Shown piece by piece: positions 8,690 to 17,192 of a DNA stretch of 64,000 bases. Under the pieces are notes generated by a model. That model was not told the DNA's origin. It made no database searches and saw nothing but the letters and a program-made list of their open reading frames with translations. Numbering within the stretch: the stretch's first letter is position 1; each line of letters opens with the position of its first letter. The stretch covers positions 1 through 64,000 of the forward strand of contig NZ_PIQX01000004.1 of assembly GCF_003049085.1 (NCBI RefSeq), written 5' to 3'. Position numbers and translations under genes: made by a program. This DNA is from Campylobacter concisus. Its GTDB lineage: Bacteria > Campylobacterota > Campylobacteria > Campylobacterales > Campylobacteraceae.

Positions 8690-9087
8690 AAAAAACTACG
8701 ACTGCTAATATTCGGCTAGTTAGCAAGAGTCTTGGTTTAAAGCCCATAACAACTCTCGCCCAATTTTTGTATATAAAGAAAATGGCGAAATTTTAGGCTG
8801 ATGTTTTATTAGTGATTTTAATCCTAAAATAGCTTACAAAATAAGTGTAGAAATAAGCATCTATGTAGCTAAAAAGGCTCTTGGCATTGGCAAACAGCTT
8901 TTAAGCCACAGTCTAGATGAGGGAAAGAGGCTAAATTTAAAAATTATCGCTCTGATATTTAGTGAAAACAAAACAAATCTTAGGCTATTTTAAAAAATTT
9001 GGCTTTGAAAAATGGGGCGAACTGCCTGGCGTTTGCCTGATGGACGGCGAGTATAAAGATGTCGTTATCTTGGGGCTAAAGCTCTAA
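8690..9087 (+). pseudogene. Broken GNAT (phosphinothricin acetyltransferase-like) gene
   Basis: Translation of this stretch gives pieces of one acetyltransferase split by stops and a frameshift. ESWFKAHNNSRPIFVYKENGE from 8727 ends in a TGA near 8799. SVEISIYV and ALGIGKQLLSHSL (the acetyl-CoA loop) run to a TAA near 8991. A shifted frame then gives KFGFEKWGELPGV to the TAA at 9085. Together these follow the order of the Pat/Bar GNAT family. The N-terminal 30-40 residues are not recognisable. No part has a usable start. The remnant lies next to tRNA-Ser. Confidence 0.75.
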
Positions 9088-9130
9088 AAGCCAAGCATTA
9101 AGCAAATAAAGATATAATCACCTTCATCTT

Positions 9131-9218
9131 GGGTAGATGTCCGAGCGGTTTAAGGAGCACGCCTGGAACGCGTGTGTGGGGCAACTCACCGAGAGTTCGA
9201 ATCTCTCTCTACCCGCCA
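9131..9218 (+). tRNA. tRNA-Ser(GGA)
   Basis: The 88-base sequence folds as a class II tRNA. The 7-bp acceptor stem pairs GGGTAGA with TCTACCC, followed by discriminator G and an encoded CCA. The anticodon stem CACGC/GCGTG holds the loop CTGGAAC with anticodon GGA. A long variable arm and a GTTCGAATC T-loop complete it. It reads UCC and UCU serine codons. Confidence 0.96.
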
Positions 9219-9576
9219 TAAAACTATCTATAACTTAAAGTCTACTGACCTTTATTTTTATTGCTTAAAACATTGGCACTAAGCAAAAGACTACTTTTTT
9301 AAAACTTACTAAAATCTTGCCAATTATCTTTTACTTTTGTCATAGTTAGGCATATAACTAGCATCAAATTTGCTCCATTCTAGAAGAAATTTTAACTATA
9401 AAATTCTATTTGCCTTATCGACAGCTACGAACGCCCAGTGCATAAATTCTTGCTTTGGTTTGTATTTGCCGCTGTTAAAATACTCCGCTAGCCGCGCCTC
9501 CTCCGTTTCGCTTAGCTCGCCGCCAAGCCCCCAGCGCGTCTTTTGTATGAGCTCCTGCGCACTTGCTGGCATAGGG
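9219..9576. other. Region without an intact gene; reversed fragment
   Basis: Between tRNA-Ser and the truncated frame at 9577 no intact gene is seen. From about 9396 to 9580 the minus strand is open and GC-richer than its surroundings (GGELSETEEARLAEYFNSGK and KQEFMHWAFVAVDKANRIL are readable), ending with TAG at 9396. It looks like the end of a coding sequence that lost its start. I do not recognise it. Confidence 0.4.
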
Positions 9577-9840
9577 CTTAGGCTTAGCGGCGATGATGGC
9601 AAGATAAGGGGCAAATTTAATCTAAATGAGCCAAAGCTAAGCGTTGCTAAGCTCATAGAGCTTCCTTTTATCGAAGCAGTTTTGGATGAGAATTTTAAAG
9701 AGCTAGCAAAAAATGAGATGATAAATTTAGATGGGGCTTTAAAGCCTATATTTTGGGATCACAAGGCAACTTTACTCGTACAAAAAGATAAAAATGGTAA
9801 ATTTAGAAATTTAAACATAAAAGAGCTTCGGGATTTTTGA
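9577..9840 (+). pseudogene. 3' fragment of an unrecognised gene
   Basis: This frame reads KFNLNEPKLSVAKLIELPF through LRDF and ends in TGA at 9838-9840. Its stop overlaps the ATG of the next gene (TGATG), a sign of real translational coupling. However, there is no start codon at a suitable place. Upstream of about 9577 the frame runs into DNA whose coding signal is on the other strand. It is therefore read as a gene that lost its 5' part. Function is unknown. Confidence 0.5.
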
Positions 9841-10052
9841 TGAGCTTAAATTTTAACGAAAAAGGCGAGTTTAGATTTGGTAAATTTAACTATGAAAAAG
9901 CGCGAGAAACCGCCCAAAACTGCGCTAAATTTAAGCTAGATAACGACGAAGAGGAGACGAGCTGCGGCGGCGAGAGGAGCTGCTACGACTGCGCGTTTAG
10001 ACGCTGGAGTAAAGATAGCTTCATCTGCATGGCACAAGCTAGCAAAGACTGA
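9840..10052 (+). CDS. Small Cys-rich hypothetical protein
   Basis: This 70-residue protein starts with ATG at 9840, which overlaps the upstream TGA. A TTG at 9837 is an alternative. The middle holds a cysteine cluster, SCGGERSCYDCAFRRW, with one more Cys near the C-terminus, which suggests metal binding. No signal peptide is seen. I do not recognise the family. It was probably the second gene of a pair whose first member is now truncated, so its expression is uncertain. Confidence 0.55.
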   Translation: MSLNFNEKGEFRFGKFNYEKARETAQNCAKFKLDNDEEETSCGGERSCYDCAFRRWSKDSFICMAQASKD

Positions 10053-10059
10053 GCTAGCT

Positions 10060-10602
10060 CTACGCAACCATTTTTTTATCTTTAAGTTTTTCGCCACGTT
10101 TGTACTTTAGCTCACCACAAAATCTCTTGCCAAATTTCGCCTCGATTATAAGAACTAGCACAAAAAATATCTTTTCGTCATTCATTCGCGCGATCTGGCG
10201 TAGAGTTTGGCTAGCGTCATTAAATTTAACTCCATTTTTATGTAAAGTTTCGCAAAAAATAGCCTCGTCAAAGACCAATATTTGCGAAATTTCAGTTATG
10301 CTGTATGGCTCGAGCGATGCGATAATTCGGTCCATGTTGCAAATACTTGGATTTTTACTGCGCGTTAGCACATCCATTGTTTCATTCATTAGCTTTACTA
10401 GTTTTTTTCTACGATTTATAACGTGAAGTGTTGCAGCAAGCAATATTAAAAAACCTGCGATTTTATGGGCATTTAGTAAGTACTCATTATATTCGCCAAG
10501 CGCAAAATTTACACCAGAGAATGCGAGCATACAAAGCCCCAAAATAAGAACTAAAACAAGACAGAATTTATAAATAACCTCTACTTTAAACATGACACTC
10601 AT
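10060..10602 (-). CDS. Small membrane protein, iron-locus associated
   Basis: The 180-residue product has two N-terminal transmembrane helices (about 8-32 and 45-64). The second starts with a HKIAGFLILLAATLHV pattern that resembles membrane haem-binding helices of the DUF4405 type. A hydrophilic tail of about 110 residues follows. It lies 80 bases downstream of the TonB-dependent receptor gene on the same strand, with a hairpin between them, so it may be read through at a lower level. The family call is weak and the function is unknown. Confidence 0.7.
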   Translation of the reverse strand: MSVMFKVEVIYKFCLVLVLILGLCMLAFSGVNFALGEYNEYLLNAHKIAGFLILLAATLHVINRRKKLVKLMNETMDVLTRSKNPSICNMDRIIASLEPYSITEISQILVFDEAIFCETLHKNGVKFNDASQTLRQIARMNDEKIFFVLVLIIEAKFGKRFCGELKYKRGEKLKDKKMVA

Positions 10603-10647
10603 CCTAAAATATATTTTTCTAATTATACACTTTAGGAGTTGAAATTT

Positions 10648-10672
10648 ATCACCAGCTTATTTGGCTGGTGAT
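10648..10672 (-). terminator. Hairpin after the TonB-dependent receptor gene
   Basis: ATCACCAGC (10648-10656) and GCTGGTGAT (10664-10672) form a 9-bp stem with a 7-base loop, ten bases past the receptor stop. AAATTTC follows on the minus strand, so termination may be partial. Confidence 0.6.
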
Positions 10673-10681
10673 TTAATTAGA

Positions 10682-12796
10682 TTAAAAATTGTAGTTAAAG
10701 CTTAGGTTAAAGGTGCGTGGATCGCCATAAACCATCATGTTTTTGCCGATACCCTCATAGTATTTTTTATTAAAGAGATTGTCGATATTTAGCTGTACAT
10801 CAAAATTCTTAGCAAATTTATATCCAAACATCAAATTTGCCAAAGTGTAGCCCTTTTGCGTGATCTCTTTTGCGCCCTTGCCAGTGTAAATTTTGCTCTT
10901 ATGCATAGCTCCAGCTCCTACTCTAAAGTCCCTAAATTCATACTTTGCAAATAAATTTGCCGTACTTCTTGATGAGTCGGTGGCGTATTTCTCGCCATTA
11001 GCATCTTTTGCGTTAAAGTGCGTTGCCCCAAAGCTTAGGCTTAAGCCTTTGGCGATCTCTCCGTTTAGATCTAGCTCGACACCCTTACTTGTCACACCCT
11101 TGCCAGCTTCATATATGTAGGCATTTGTCGCTGGATTTCTCTCGCCTGTGTTTATACCAAGCTTGTCTTGCACGATCTTAAAGACACCAAGACTTGCTTG
11201 AAGCGCCCCGTCAAAATACTCGCCTTTAATGCCCACTTCATAGTCCTTGCCTTGAATAGGATCTAGGTATTTATCATTTGCATCTTTTACGGTTTGAGGT
11301 TTAAATATGCTCGTGTAGCTAGCATATAGAGTGTGGTTTGCTCCGATGTCATAAGTGATGCCAAGATATGGCGTGATCTCCTGAGTAAAATTTTTATTGT
11401 CTTTACCACCTTCGATTTCATACTTGTAGTAGCTTATCCTAGCTCCAAGCAAGAGCTTTAACTCATCAGTTAGCGAGAATTTATTTGCCATATATACGGC
11501 TTTTTGTATCGTTTTGTCTTTATTGTTTTGATCTTCGTAAGGAAATTTCGGATCATCAAGATGTAAGTTTTTAAAATCAATCCTACTTCTAGCTGTATAA
11601 GCAAGCCAAGCTGGCGTGCCCTTTTGCATCAAGTAGCTACTTACCTTATCGCTACTTTTTTGATAGTTGTTATACATAGCACCAAAGACAAACTCATGAG
11701 ATAAATTTGCTAGCTCGTAAGGGATATTTGCGTATGCATCTACGTTGTGGATATTTTCTTCTCTTTTGTTTGCGTAGGTGTAAAGACCGTTTATATTGCC
11801 AGTACCGTCTAAATTTACCGCTCCGCCGTAGTAGAGCAAATTTGAGTCAGTGTTTGCTCGTCTAAATGAGTAGCTTAAATTTAAGCTCGCTTCATTTTCA
11901 AAGTAGTGCTTAAAATCAGCATAAAAATCAAGTGTTTTTATATCCCACCTAGTCCAAGGCTGAGAGAAAATTTCATTTTTACTAAAATTTGTCCTAGAGC
12001 CATCTGTGTAAAATGCTGGCATGCCGCCCCATCTAATGCCGTGACGTTTTAGCTCTTGATAAAACGCACCAAGACTAAGCCATGAGCTGTCGCCTATGTC
12101 GCTATCTACGACGCCATAAATCGCGCTATTTTTGCGGTTGTAATAATCCATATAAGAGTGCGACTTCTCATGCATAAAAGATAGCCTCGCTCTGACGCTT
12201 CCACTCTCATTTACAGGCGTTTGCACATCACCATTTACGCCATATCTATCGTATGAGCCAGCACTTACACCAAAATTTCCTTTTAGCTCCTTTGAGTCTG
12301 CCCTTTTTCTTATGAAATTTAAGCTTGCAGCTGGGGTGCCAGCGCCTGCAAGCAGACCATTTGCCCCTTTTACTACCTCAACTCTCTCATAAGGCAGCAA
12401 GCTCATATCATTTGCGTCAAGGCTAAAGCCACCAAAGCTAGGCATCGAATCAAGCAAGTAATAATCTATCTGAAATCCACGAACCGTCGGACGTATGCGC
12501 TCGTCCCATTTGTTTAGCGTAACGCCAGGGACATTTCTAAGAAGCACCTGATAGTCTTTGATGCCTTGATCTTTTAGTCTAGCCTCTGTTAGCACTGTTA
12601 GTGATTGGGGTGTTTGACGAGAGGTTAAATTTAGCCTAGTTGTGCTCTTTACAAGCTCTTTTGCAAAGTAGTTTGCGTCGTCTCTTCGCTCGCTTTCTAC
12701 GACATCAATTGCTTCTAAAATTTTATCGCTTTGGCTAGCAAAAATTTGAGGTTGCATCAAATTTAATGCAACCAAACTAATTAAAAATTTTTTCAT
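10682..12796 (-). CDS. TonB-dependent siderophore receptor
   Basis: This is an outer-membrane beta-barrel receptor for a ferric siderophore, 704 residues long. A signal peptide of about 20 residues is followed by the plug domain, with the family block RQTPQSLTVLTEARLKDQ and VPGVTLNKWDERIRPTVRGF near residues 60-110. The barrel ends in the expected aromatic residue (FNYNF). There is no N-terminal signalling domain, so it is a plain transporter. Its first 20 bases overlap the end of the PepSY gene. The ligand cannot be told. FhuE/FpvA-type receptors are the nearest style. Confidence 0.9.
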   Translation of the reverse strand: MKKFLISLVALNLMQPQIFASQSDKILEAIDVVESERRDDANYFAKELVKSTTRLNLTSRQTPQSLTVLTEARLKDQGIKDYQVLLRNVPGVTLNKWDERIRPTVRGFQIDYYLLDSMPSFGGFSLDANDMSLLPYERVEVVKGANGLLAGAGTPAASLNFIRKRADSKELKGNFGVSAGSYDRYGVNGDVQTPVNESGSVRARLSFMHEKSHSYMDYYNRKNSAIYGVVDSDIGDSSWLSLGAFYQELKRHGIRWGGMPAFYTDGSRTNFSKNEIFSQPWTRWDIKTLDFYADFKHYFENEASLNLSYSFRRANTDSNLLYYGGAVNLDGTGNINGLYTYANKREENIHNVDAYANIPYELANLSHEFVFGAMYNNYQKSSDKVSSYLMQKGTPAWLAYTARSRIDFKNLHLDDPKFPYEDQNNKDKTIQKAVYMANKFSLTDELKLLLGARISYYKYEIEGGKDNKNFTQEITPYLGITYDIGANHTLYASYTSIFKPQTVKDANDKYLDPIQGKDYEVGIKGEYFDGALQASLGVFKIVQDKLGINTGERNPATNAYIYEAGKGVTSKGVELDLNGEIAKGLSLSFGATHFNAKDANGEKYATDSSRSTANLFAKYEFRDFRVGAGAMHKSKIYTGKGAKEITQKGYTLANLMFGYKFAKNFDVQLNIDNLFNKKYYEGIGKNMMVYGDPRTFNLSFNYNF

Positions 12797-13865
12797 TTTT
12801 TCTCCTTTTAAAATTTCTTTTTATCCACAAATAAAGCCCTGAAATGCTTAAAATAAGCGGTGAAATGCCGACTAAAAACCAGATAAATTTTGTGATTTGA
12901 TTGTAGTTGCCAAAGTGCGATTTTCTAAATACTGAGAGAATTTCTTCGCTTAGATTTGCATTTTTTATGTCCAAAATGCTTACTAATTCGCCGCTATTTT
13001 TATCGTAAGTTAATATGCTTGAATATTCGCTATGTAAGAAATTTTGATCTTTTACATAGCCAAAAAGGCGTATGTTTGCTCCTTGCATAAAAGGCAGTGA
13101 GATGAAGTGTGGCTCAAAGCCAGCAAAATCATTTTTTGAGCGGGCTACCAGCTCGTCAAGAGATAGGCCTTTGTTATAAATTTTTGCATCTATAACGAAG
13201 TCATTTTTAAACTCTGGCATGCGTGCCATTTGAAATTCCCACCAAACACCACTTATGCAAATGAGCAGTAAAATAGGCGTAGAAAAAATTCCTATCATTT
13301 TATGAATGTCGCTCATAAAAATATTTAGCCTATTTACACGAAGCCTAAGTAGTGTCAGCCAAAATTTTCTATAAATCACGAAACCACTTATGCAGATAAA
13401 AAACGTAAAAATAGCGGTTAGAGTAAGGATAATGTGACCGCTCTTTTCTAGAAATAGCGACTCATGAAGCTCGGTTAAAACTCCAAAAAAGCCCTCATCA
13501 TGTGCGAGTGGCTCGCTCTTTATCTTACCGCTAAAAGCGTCAAAATAGATAAATTTCCACTCTTTTTGGCTGTCATTGTGCTCTATTAACCAAATTTTGT
13601 CACATCTTTTAGGATTTGCATCGATATTTATACCGACCATCTCATAATCATTTAGCTCTTTAGCGACAATCTCTTTTATCTTATCAAGGCTTATTCTTTG
13701 AGCTTTTAGATTAGCATTTACAAGCTCTGGAATAAAAATATTATTTATCTCATTTTTATAAACCAAAATAGCACCGCTAAAACAAACTACTGCAAGTGGA
13801 ATGAAAAATAATAGAGATAAATAAGTGTGCAATTTATAAAAAAATTTTTGATTTAGAAATTTCAC
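12777..13865 (-). CDS. PepSY-domain membrane protein (PiuB-like)
   Basis: The 362-residue inner-membrane protein has the PepSY-TM layout: an N-terminal helix (about 12-37), a periplasmic PepSY region, paired helices at about 145-170 and 190-215, and a last helix near 330-350. Such proteins sit beside siderophore receptors, and some act as reductases that release iron from the siderophore. The histidine-bearing HKMIGIFSTPILLLI segment fits haem binding. It is first in the unit with the receptor and is preceded by a Fur-like palindrome. Confidence 0.85.
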   Translation of the reverse strand: MKFLNQKFFYKLHTYLSLLFFIPLAVVCFSGAILVYKNEINNIFIPELVNANLKAQRISLDKIKEIVAKELNDYEMVGINIDANPKRCDKIWLIEHNDSQKEWKFIYFDAFSGKIKSEPLAHDEGFFGVLTELHESLFLEKSGHIILTLTAIFTFFICISGFVIYRKFWLTLLRLRVNRLNIFMSDIHKMIGIFSTPILLLICISGVWWEFQMARMPEFKNDFVIDAKIYNKGLSLDELVARSKNDFAGFEPHFISLPFMQGANIRLFGYVKDQNFLHSEYSSILTYDKNSGELVSILDIKNANLSEEILSVFRKSHFGNYNQITKFIWFLVGISPLILSISGLYLWIKRNFKRRKNEKIFN

Positions 13866-14264
13866 TTTCTTTTAAAGCATTTTAATAGTAGGTTTTGATA
13901 ATGGCTCGCAATCTTACACAAAATTTACTTTGATAATATTTAAAACTATTATCAATTATGATTTCAAAAAAGAAAAATTTTTATAGAATGTAAATTGAAA
14001 AAAATAAGTAGATTTGATTTTTAAAAGAATAAGCAACTCCTCTTTGTGTATACGAAAAGCCAGAAAAGGGGGAAGCAAAGACTTATCAGTTACAAAAAGG
14101 AGGGTCCATTTAGGACGATGAAATAGTATTATTTAAGCATAAATTTTAATAAAATTTTTAGTTAATAAAAAAGAAATTCCAAGTAATACTAAAGTAAATT
14201 TAACTTTAAAGAAGCTGCATTTAAGAAATTTCTTTTAATTAGTGCAAGTACAAAATTAAAATAG
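13866..14264. other. Non-coding region with Fur-like palindrome
   Basis: No gene is seen. The stretch next to the PepSY start holds the 13930-13955 palindrome. A TTACAAAAAGGAGG sequence at 14090-14103 recurs at 14719-14732. The rest is AT-rich without clear structure. Confidence 0.5.
13930..13955. promoter_or_regulatory. Candidate Fur operator
   Basis: TTGATAATA and TATTATCAA form a perfect 9+9 inverted repeat with an 8-base centre, 65 bases before the PepSY gene. The half-sites match the GATAAT core of Fur boxes. The downstream genes are iron-uptake genes, so iron-dependent repression is the likely role. Confidence 0.65.
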
Positions 14265-14672
14265 CTAATTTTTAGGCACAAGCTCTAATACGTTGCAAGC
14301 TCGCTTGCTACCCATCTTGCAAGCTTTATCAAGAGCATTTGCAGAAAGATCAAAGCTTTGCTCAGTGCCATTTCCTTGAAGATACTTTGTCGCTAGCTCA
14401 TAGCAAGCCTCACTACTGCGATCATCACAGAGCGATTTAAATATGTCAAAAGATTTTTGTGTATCTTTTTCTACGCCAAGGCCACGCCCTAGCATATCTG
14501 CATAGATAAAGCAAGAAATTTTATCTTTATTCTCACACTCACTTGAAAGCTTTTTTGTAAAACTCTCGCAAGCTTTAGCGTTGCTTTTATTAATACACTC
14601 TTGCATATTTATATCCCAGTTCGCATTCAAAGATAAAAGAGCAAATGCTAAAAATAAAATGGATTTTTTCAT
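14265..14672 (-). CDS. Exported Hcp-like Sel1 repeat protein
   Basis: This 135-residue protein has a signal peptide of about 17 residues followed by Sel1-type helical repeats of about 36 residues. Cysteines lie in pairs on the repeat helices (for example SLCDDRSSEACYELATKYL and ACKMGSKRACNVL), the pattern of the disulphide-rich Helicobacter cysteine-rich proteins (Hcp). It is shorter than most Hcp proteins, with about three repeats. It lies after nosY on the same strand, 135 bases away and behind a hairpin, so it is probably not part of the nos unit. Function is unknown. Confidence 0.8.
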   Translation of the reverse strand: MKKSILFLAFALLSLNANWDINMQECINKSNAKACESFTKKLSSECENKDKISCFIYADMLGRGLGVEKDTQKSFDIFKSLCDDRSSEACYELATKYLQGNGTEQSFDLSANALDKACKMGSKRACNVLELVPKN

Positions 14673-14691
14673 AAATTTCCTTGGAAGAAGT

Positions 14692-14718
14692 TAGCCCCCT
14701 TTGGGGGAAAGGGAGCTA
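14692..14718. terminator. Hairpin between nosY and the Sel1 gene
   Basis: TAGCCCCCTTT (14692-14702) pairs with AAAGGGAGCTA (14708-14718) at 10 of 11 positions around a G5 loop. It lies between the nos cluster and the next gene, in its leader. It may end nos read-through or act as an mRNA 5' structure. Confidence 0.45.
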
Positions 14719-14807
14719 TTACAAAAAGGAGGTTTCTTGTTGGACAAGTGGAATAATACAAGTTTCGTCTAAATTTAAAACCAACTTTTCTTTAACAAAA
14801 AACAATC

Positions 14808-15635
14808 TCAAACCAAATCTTTTTTACTAAAGGCAAAATAGCCACAAACTAGCAAAATAATGCCTAGTGCGAGCGGATAAATAATCGCATAAGCTACAAA
14901 TGTCGCTTTTGGAAAGGTGCTTAAAATAAAATAAGATGCAGTACCGATAACTGCTAAATTTGGATCAAAAAGACTAAGTGCTGCTATCCTGAAAAGCTCT
15001 ATCGGATTTAGTATAGCAATAGCGTAAATAACGTACTCATCAACCGAGCTTCGCATAAGAAGCCCAATTAATGCTAGATCAATAAATGCAAGCATTATAA
15101 GCCAGAGTAAAAACGCCATACCTTGGCCTGTCTCTTGATTTTTAATCACGCTTGAGATAAAAAATCCAAGCGATAAAAAAATGATACTTAAGCTAAAAAG
15201 TAGCCCAAAATAAAGTGTTAATACACCCCAAGGTATCGCAACACCTTTTATAAAGCCAACCACCACGCAAAGCAAAAGAGCAAACAAAAGTGGCACAAAA
15301 ACAACAAATGTACGGCCCAGTGCCTTGCCAAAATAATACTCTCTAAGACTTAGCGGGAAACTAAGGATGTATTCAAGCAAATTTGTATCTCTATCTTGAT
15401 TTATGCTTCTTACGGTTGAGATGAGAATAAAAATAGGCACAATAATGACACAAATTTGAATAAACAAAAGCAGTGCTCTAGTAAGACCAGAAAAGCCAAG
15501 TACACGTGAATCAGTCACGCCGCTAAATAAAAATCCTATCATCAAAGCAGAAAAAAGAGCAGCATATATCACAAACCATCTTGAGCGAAAAGACTCTTTT
15601 ACATCAAGCTTTGCTATTAAAAAAAGATTATTCAC
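14808..15635 (-). CDS. nosY: ABC transporter permease NosY
   Basis: This is the membrane part of the NosFY ABC transporter that, with NosD, is needed to build the Cu-S centre of nitrous oxide reductase. It likely exports a sulphur-containing compound. The 275 residues hold six hydrophobic segments with the usual start of NosY-type permeases: an N-terminal helix followed by a large loop with QDRDTNLLEYILSFPLSLREYYFGK, the coupling region. It is the last gene of the nos run and overlaps nosF by 8 bases. Confidence 0.88.
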   Translation of the reverse strand: MNNLFLIAKLDVKESFRSRWFVIYAALFSALMIGFLFSGVTDSRVLGFSGLTRALLLFIQICVIIVPIFILISTVRSINQDRDTNLLEYILSFPLSLREYYFGKALGRTFVVFVPLLFALLLCVVVGFIKGVAIPWGVLTLYFGLLFSLSIIFLSLGFFISSVIKNQETGQGMAFLLWLIMLAFIDLALIGLLMRSSVDEYVIYAIAILNPIELFRIAALSLFDPNLAVIGTASYFILSTFPKATFVAYAIIYPLALGIILLVCGYFAFSKKDLV

Positions 15636-16281
15636 TCTTGCTCCTTAAATTTTCTTCTTTGATGATCTTGCCAAGGTCCATATAGACGCATCTATCTAAT
15701 AAATTTGCTATCTCATCGATACGGTGTGAAATAAAAACAAGTGTTTTATTTTGCGTGAAGTTATCAAGTAAATTTTTAAAAGAAAGCCTTGCTTTTACAT
15801 CAAGATTTGCCGTTGGCTCATCAAACATCAAAATTTCACTATCCTTAGCAAATGCGATTGCTATTAACATCTTTTGTTTCATGCCGCCAGAGAGCTTATA
15901 AAATGGCTTATTTAAATTTGCATGTAGATCAAGCTCTAAAAGCTTGCTAAATTTCTCAATCTCTTCAAATTTTACATTTGAGCTTTTGCAAACAAACTCA
16001 CAAAGCTCACGTAGATTAAATTTAAGCGGTGGTGGGGTTTGTGGCACAAATGAGATAAATTTCAAAGCCCTTTTTCTATCTTTTAGAGTATTTACGCCAT
16101 TTATCGCGATGCTTCCGCTATTTGGGATAAACTCGCCCAAAATGATACGCATGAGCGAGCTTTTGCCAGCTCCATTTTGTCCAAGTATTGCTATTTTTTC
16201 GCCAGATTTTACGTTTAGACTAACATTGTCAAGTATCCTTTGCGAGCCAAAAATTTTAGTTACTTCTTTTATATCTATCAA
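15628..16281 (-). CDS. nosF: ABC transporter ATP-binding protein NosF
   Basis: This 217-residue ATPase drives the NosFY transporter. The Walker A GQNGAGKS is at residues 34-41, the signature LSGGMKQK lies near 128-135 and the Walker B ILMFDEPT near 150. It is shorter than the roughly 300-residue NosF of Pseudomonas but complete for one nucleotide-binding domain. It lies 9 bases after nosH and overlaps nosY. The role in NosZ copper-site maturation is known for the family and inferred here from context. Confidence 0.9.
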   Translation of the reverse strand: MIDIKEVTKIFGSQRILDNVSLNVKSGEKIAILGQNGAGKSSLMRIILGEFIPNSGSIAINGVNTLKDRKRALKFISFVPQTPPPLKFNLRELCEFVCKSSNVKFEEIEKFSKLLELDLHANLNKPFYKLSGGMKQKMLIAIAFAKDSEILMFDEPTANLDVKARLSFKNLLDNFTQNKTLVFISHRIDEIANLLDRCVYMDLGKIIKEENLRSKSE

Positions 16282-16290
16282 AAATTTTCC

Positions 16291-17190
16291 TTATATGAGT
16301 TTTTTAAAGCCGTTGTCAAATTTCAGTGCATCTTGATGACACACATCAATACACCTACCACAAAGCGTGCAATCAGCGCCAGCTATCCTAAAGATATTTT
16401 TGCTCTCGTCAAGCTTTGCTCCCTTTTTAGTCATAAAAAGCACGTGAGGCACTAGACAAACATCAGTGCAAACTAAGCAGTGATCGCATTTTTCTTTATC
16501 CCAGCTAACTTTTATAGCATTTGGTTTAGCTAGCACTGAGTAAGTAGCTCCGATAGGACAGACATACCTACACCAAGCTCTACGTGAGAAGAAAATTTCA
16601 ACCATAAGCATGGCCACAACGAACCAAATAGCATGAAAATAGCCATAGATAATAAATCTTGAAAAAATCCCAACAACATTAAAAATTTCAAATGTAAGGC
16701 TTGCACTAGCAAAGCTAAGGGTTAAAAATAAAATGGTAAAAACATATCGCCACTTTGTGTCAAAAACTCGTGGTTTTACTATCTTTTTAGCGCGTAAATT
16801 TTCATGGATCTTCTCAGCTATTTCGCTTATTAATGAATATGGACAGATCCAAGAGCAAAAGCCTCTACCGCCAAAAATGATATAAAATGCCAAGATACTA
16901 AGTGAACCGATTATTAAATTTACATGTATTTCATGTGTCGCCAGGAAAACTTGCAGGCTCATAAAAGCATCTGCCAAGTGAAAACCAAATATCCTTGAGG
17001 CACTGATGTCGCCTTCTAAAATTTGTATATCAACTCTATATGAAAGCACAAATAAAAGATGAACTAGAATAATGCTAAATATGCGCCAAAAACGTATACT
17101 AGGACGTTTTTTGCCATCTTTTGTAGTTGTGATTAACGTGCTTAGAAAGCTTACATTTCTAATCGTCGCACGAGTGTTATATTTGTCCAT
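16291..17190 (-). CDS. nosH: Polyferredoxin membrane protein NosH (NapH-like)
   Basis: NosH is thought to take electrons from the menaquinol pool with NosG and pass them toward the cytochromes feeding NosZ. The 299-residue protein has four or five transmembrane helices, two CxxxCP motifs in the membrane part (CSWICPY and CRYVCPIG), and two C-terminal [4Fe-4S] ferredoxin motifs (CDHCLVCTDVC and CTLCGRCIDVC). This is the NapH/MauN layout. It is placed between nosC2 (3-base gap) and nosF, as in epsilonproteobacterial clade II clusters. Confidence 0.9.
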   Translation of the reverse strand: MDKYNTRATIRNVSFLSTLITTTKDGKKRPSIRFWRIFSIILVHLLFVLSYRVDIQILEGDISASRIFGFHLADAFMSLQVFLATHEIHVNLIIGSLSILAFYIIFGGRGFCSWICPYSLISEIAEKIHENLRAKKIVKPRVFDTKWRYVFTILFLTLSFASASLTFEIFNVVGIFSRFIIYGYFHAIWFVVAMLMVEIFFSRRAWCRYVCPIGATYSVLAKPNAIKVSWDKEKCDHCLVCTDVCLVPHVLFMTKKGAKLDESKNIFRIAGADCTLCGRCIDVCHQDALKFDNGFKKLI

Positions 17191-17192
17191 TT

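Noticed and set aside
9131..9218. tRNA-Ser as an integration site with flanking att repeat
   Set aside because: I looked for a second copy of the tRNA 3' end in the window and saw none, and there is no integrase gene.
9370..9576. 5' half of the plus-strand frame ending at 9840
   Set aside because: The coding signal in this part is on the minus strand. The plus-strand translation is rich in Ser and Cys with no sense, so only the 3' part was kept.
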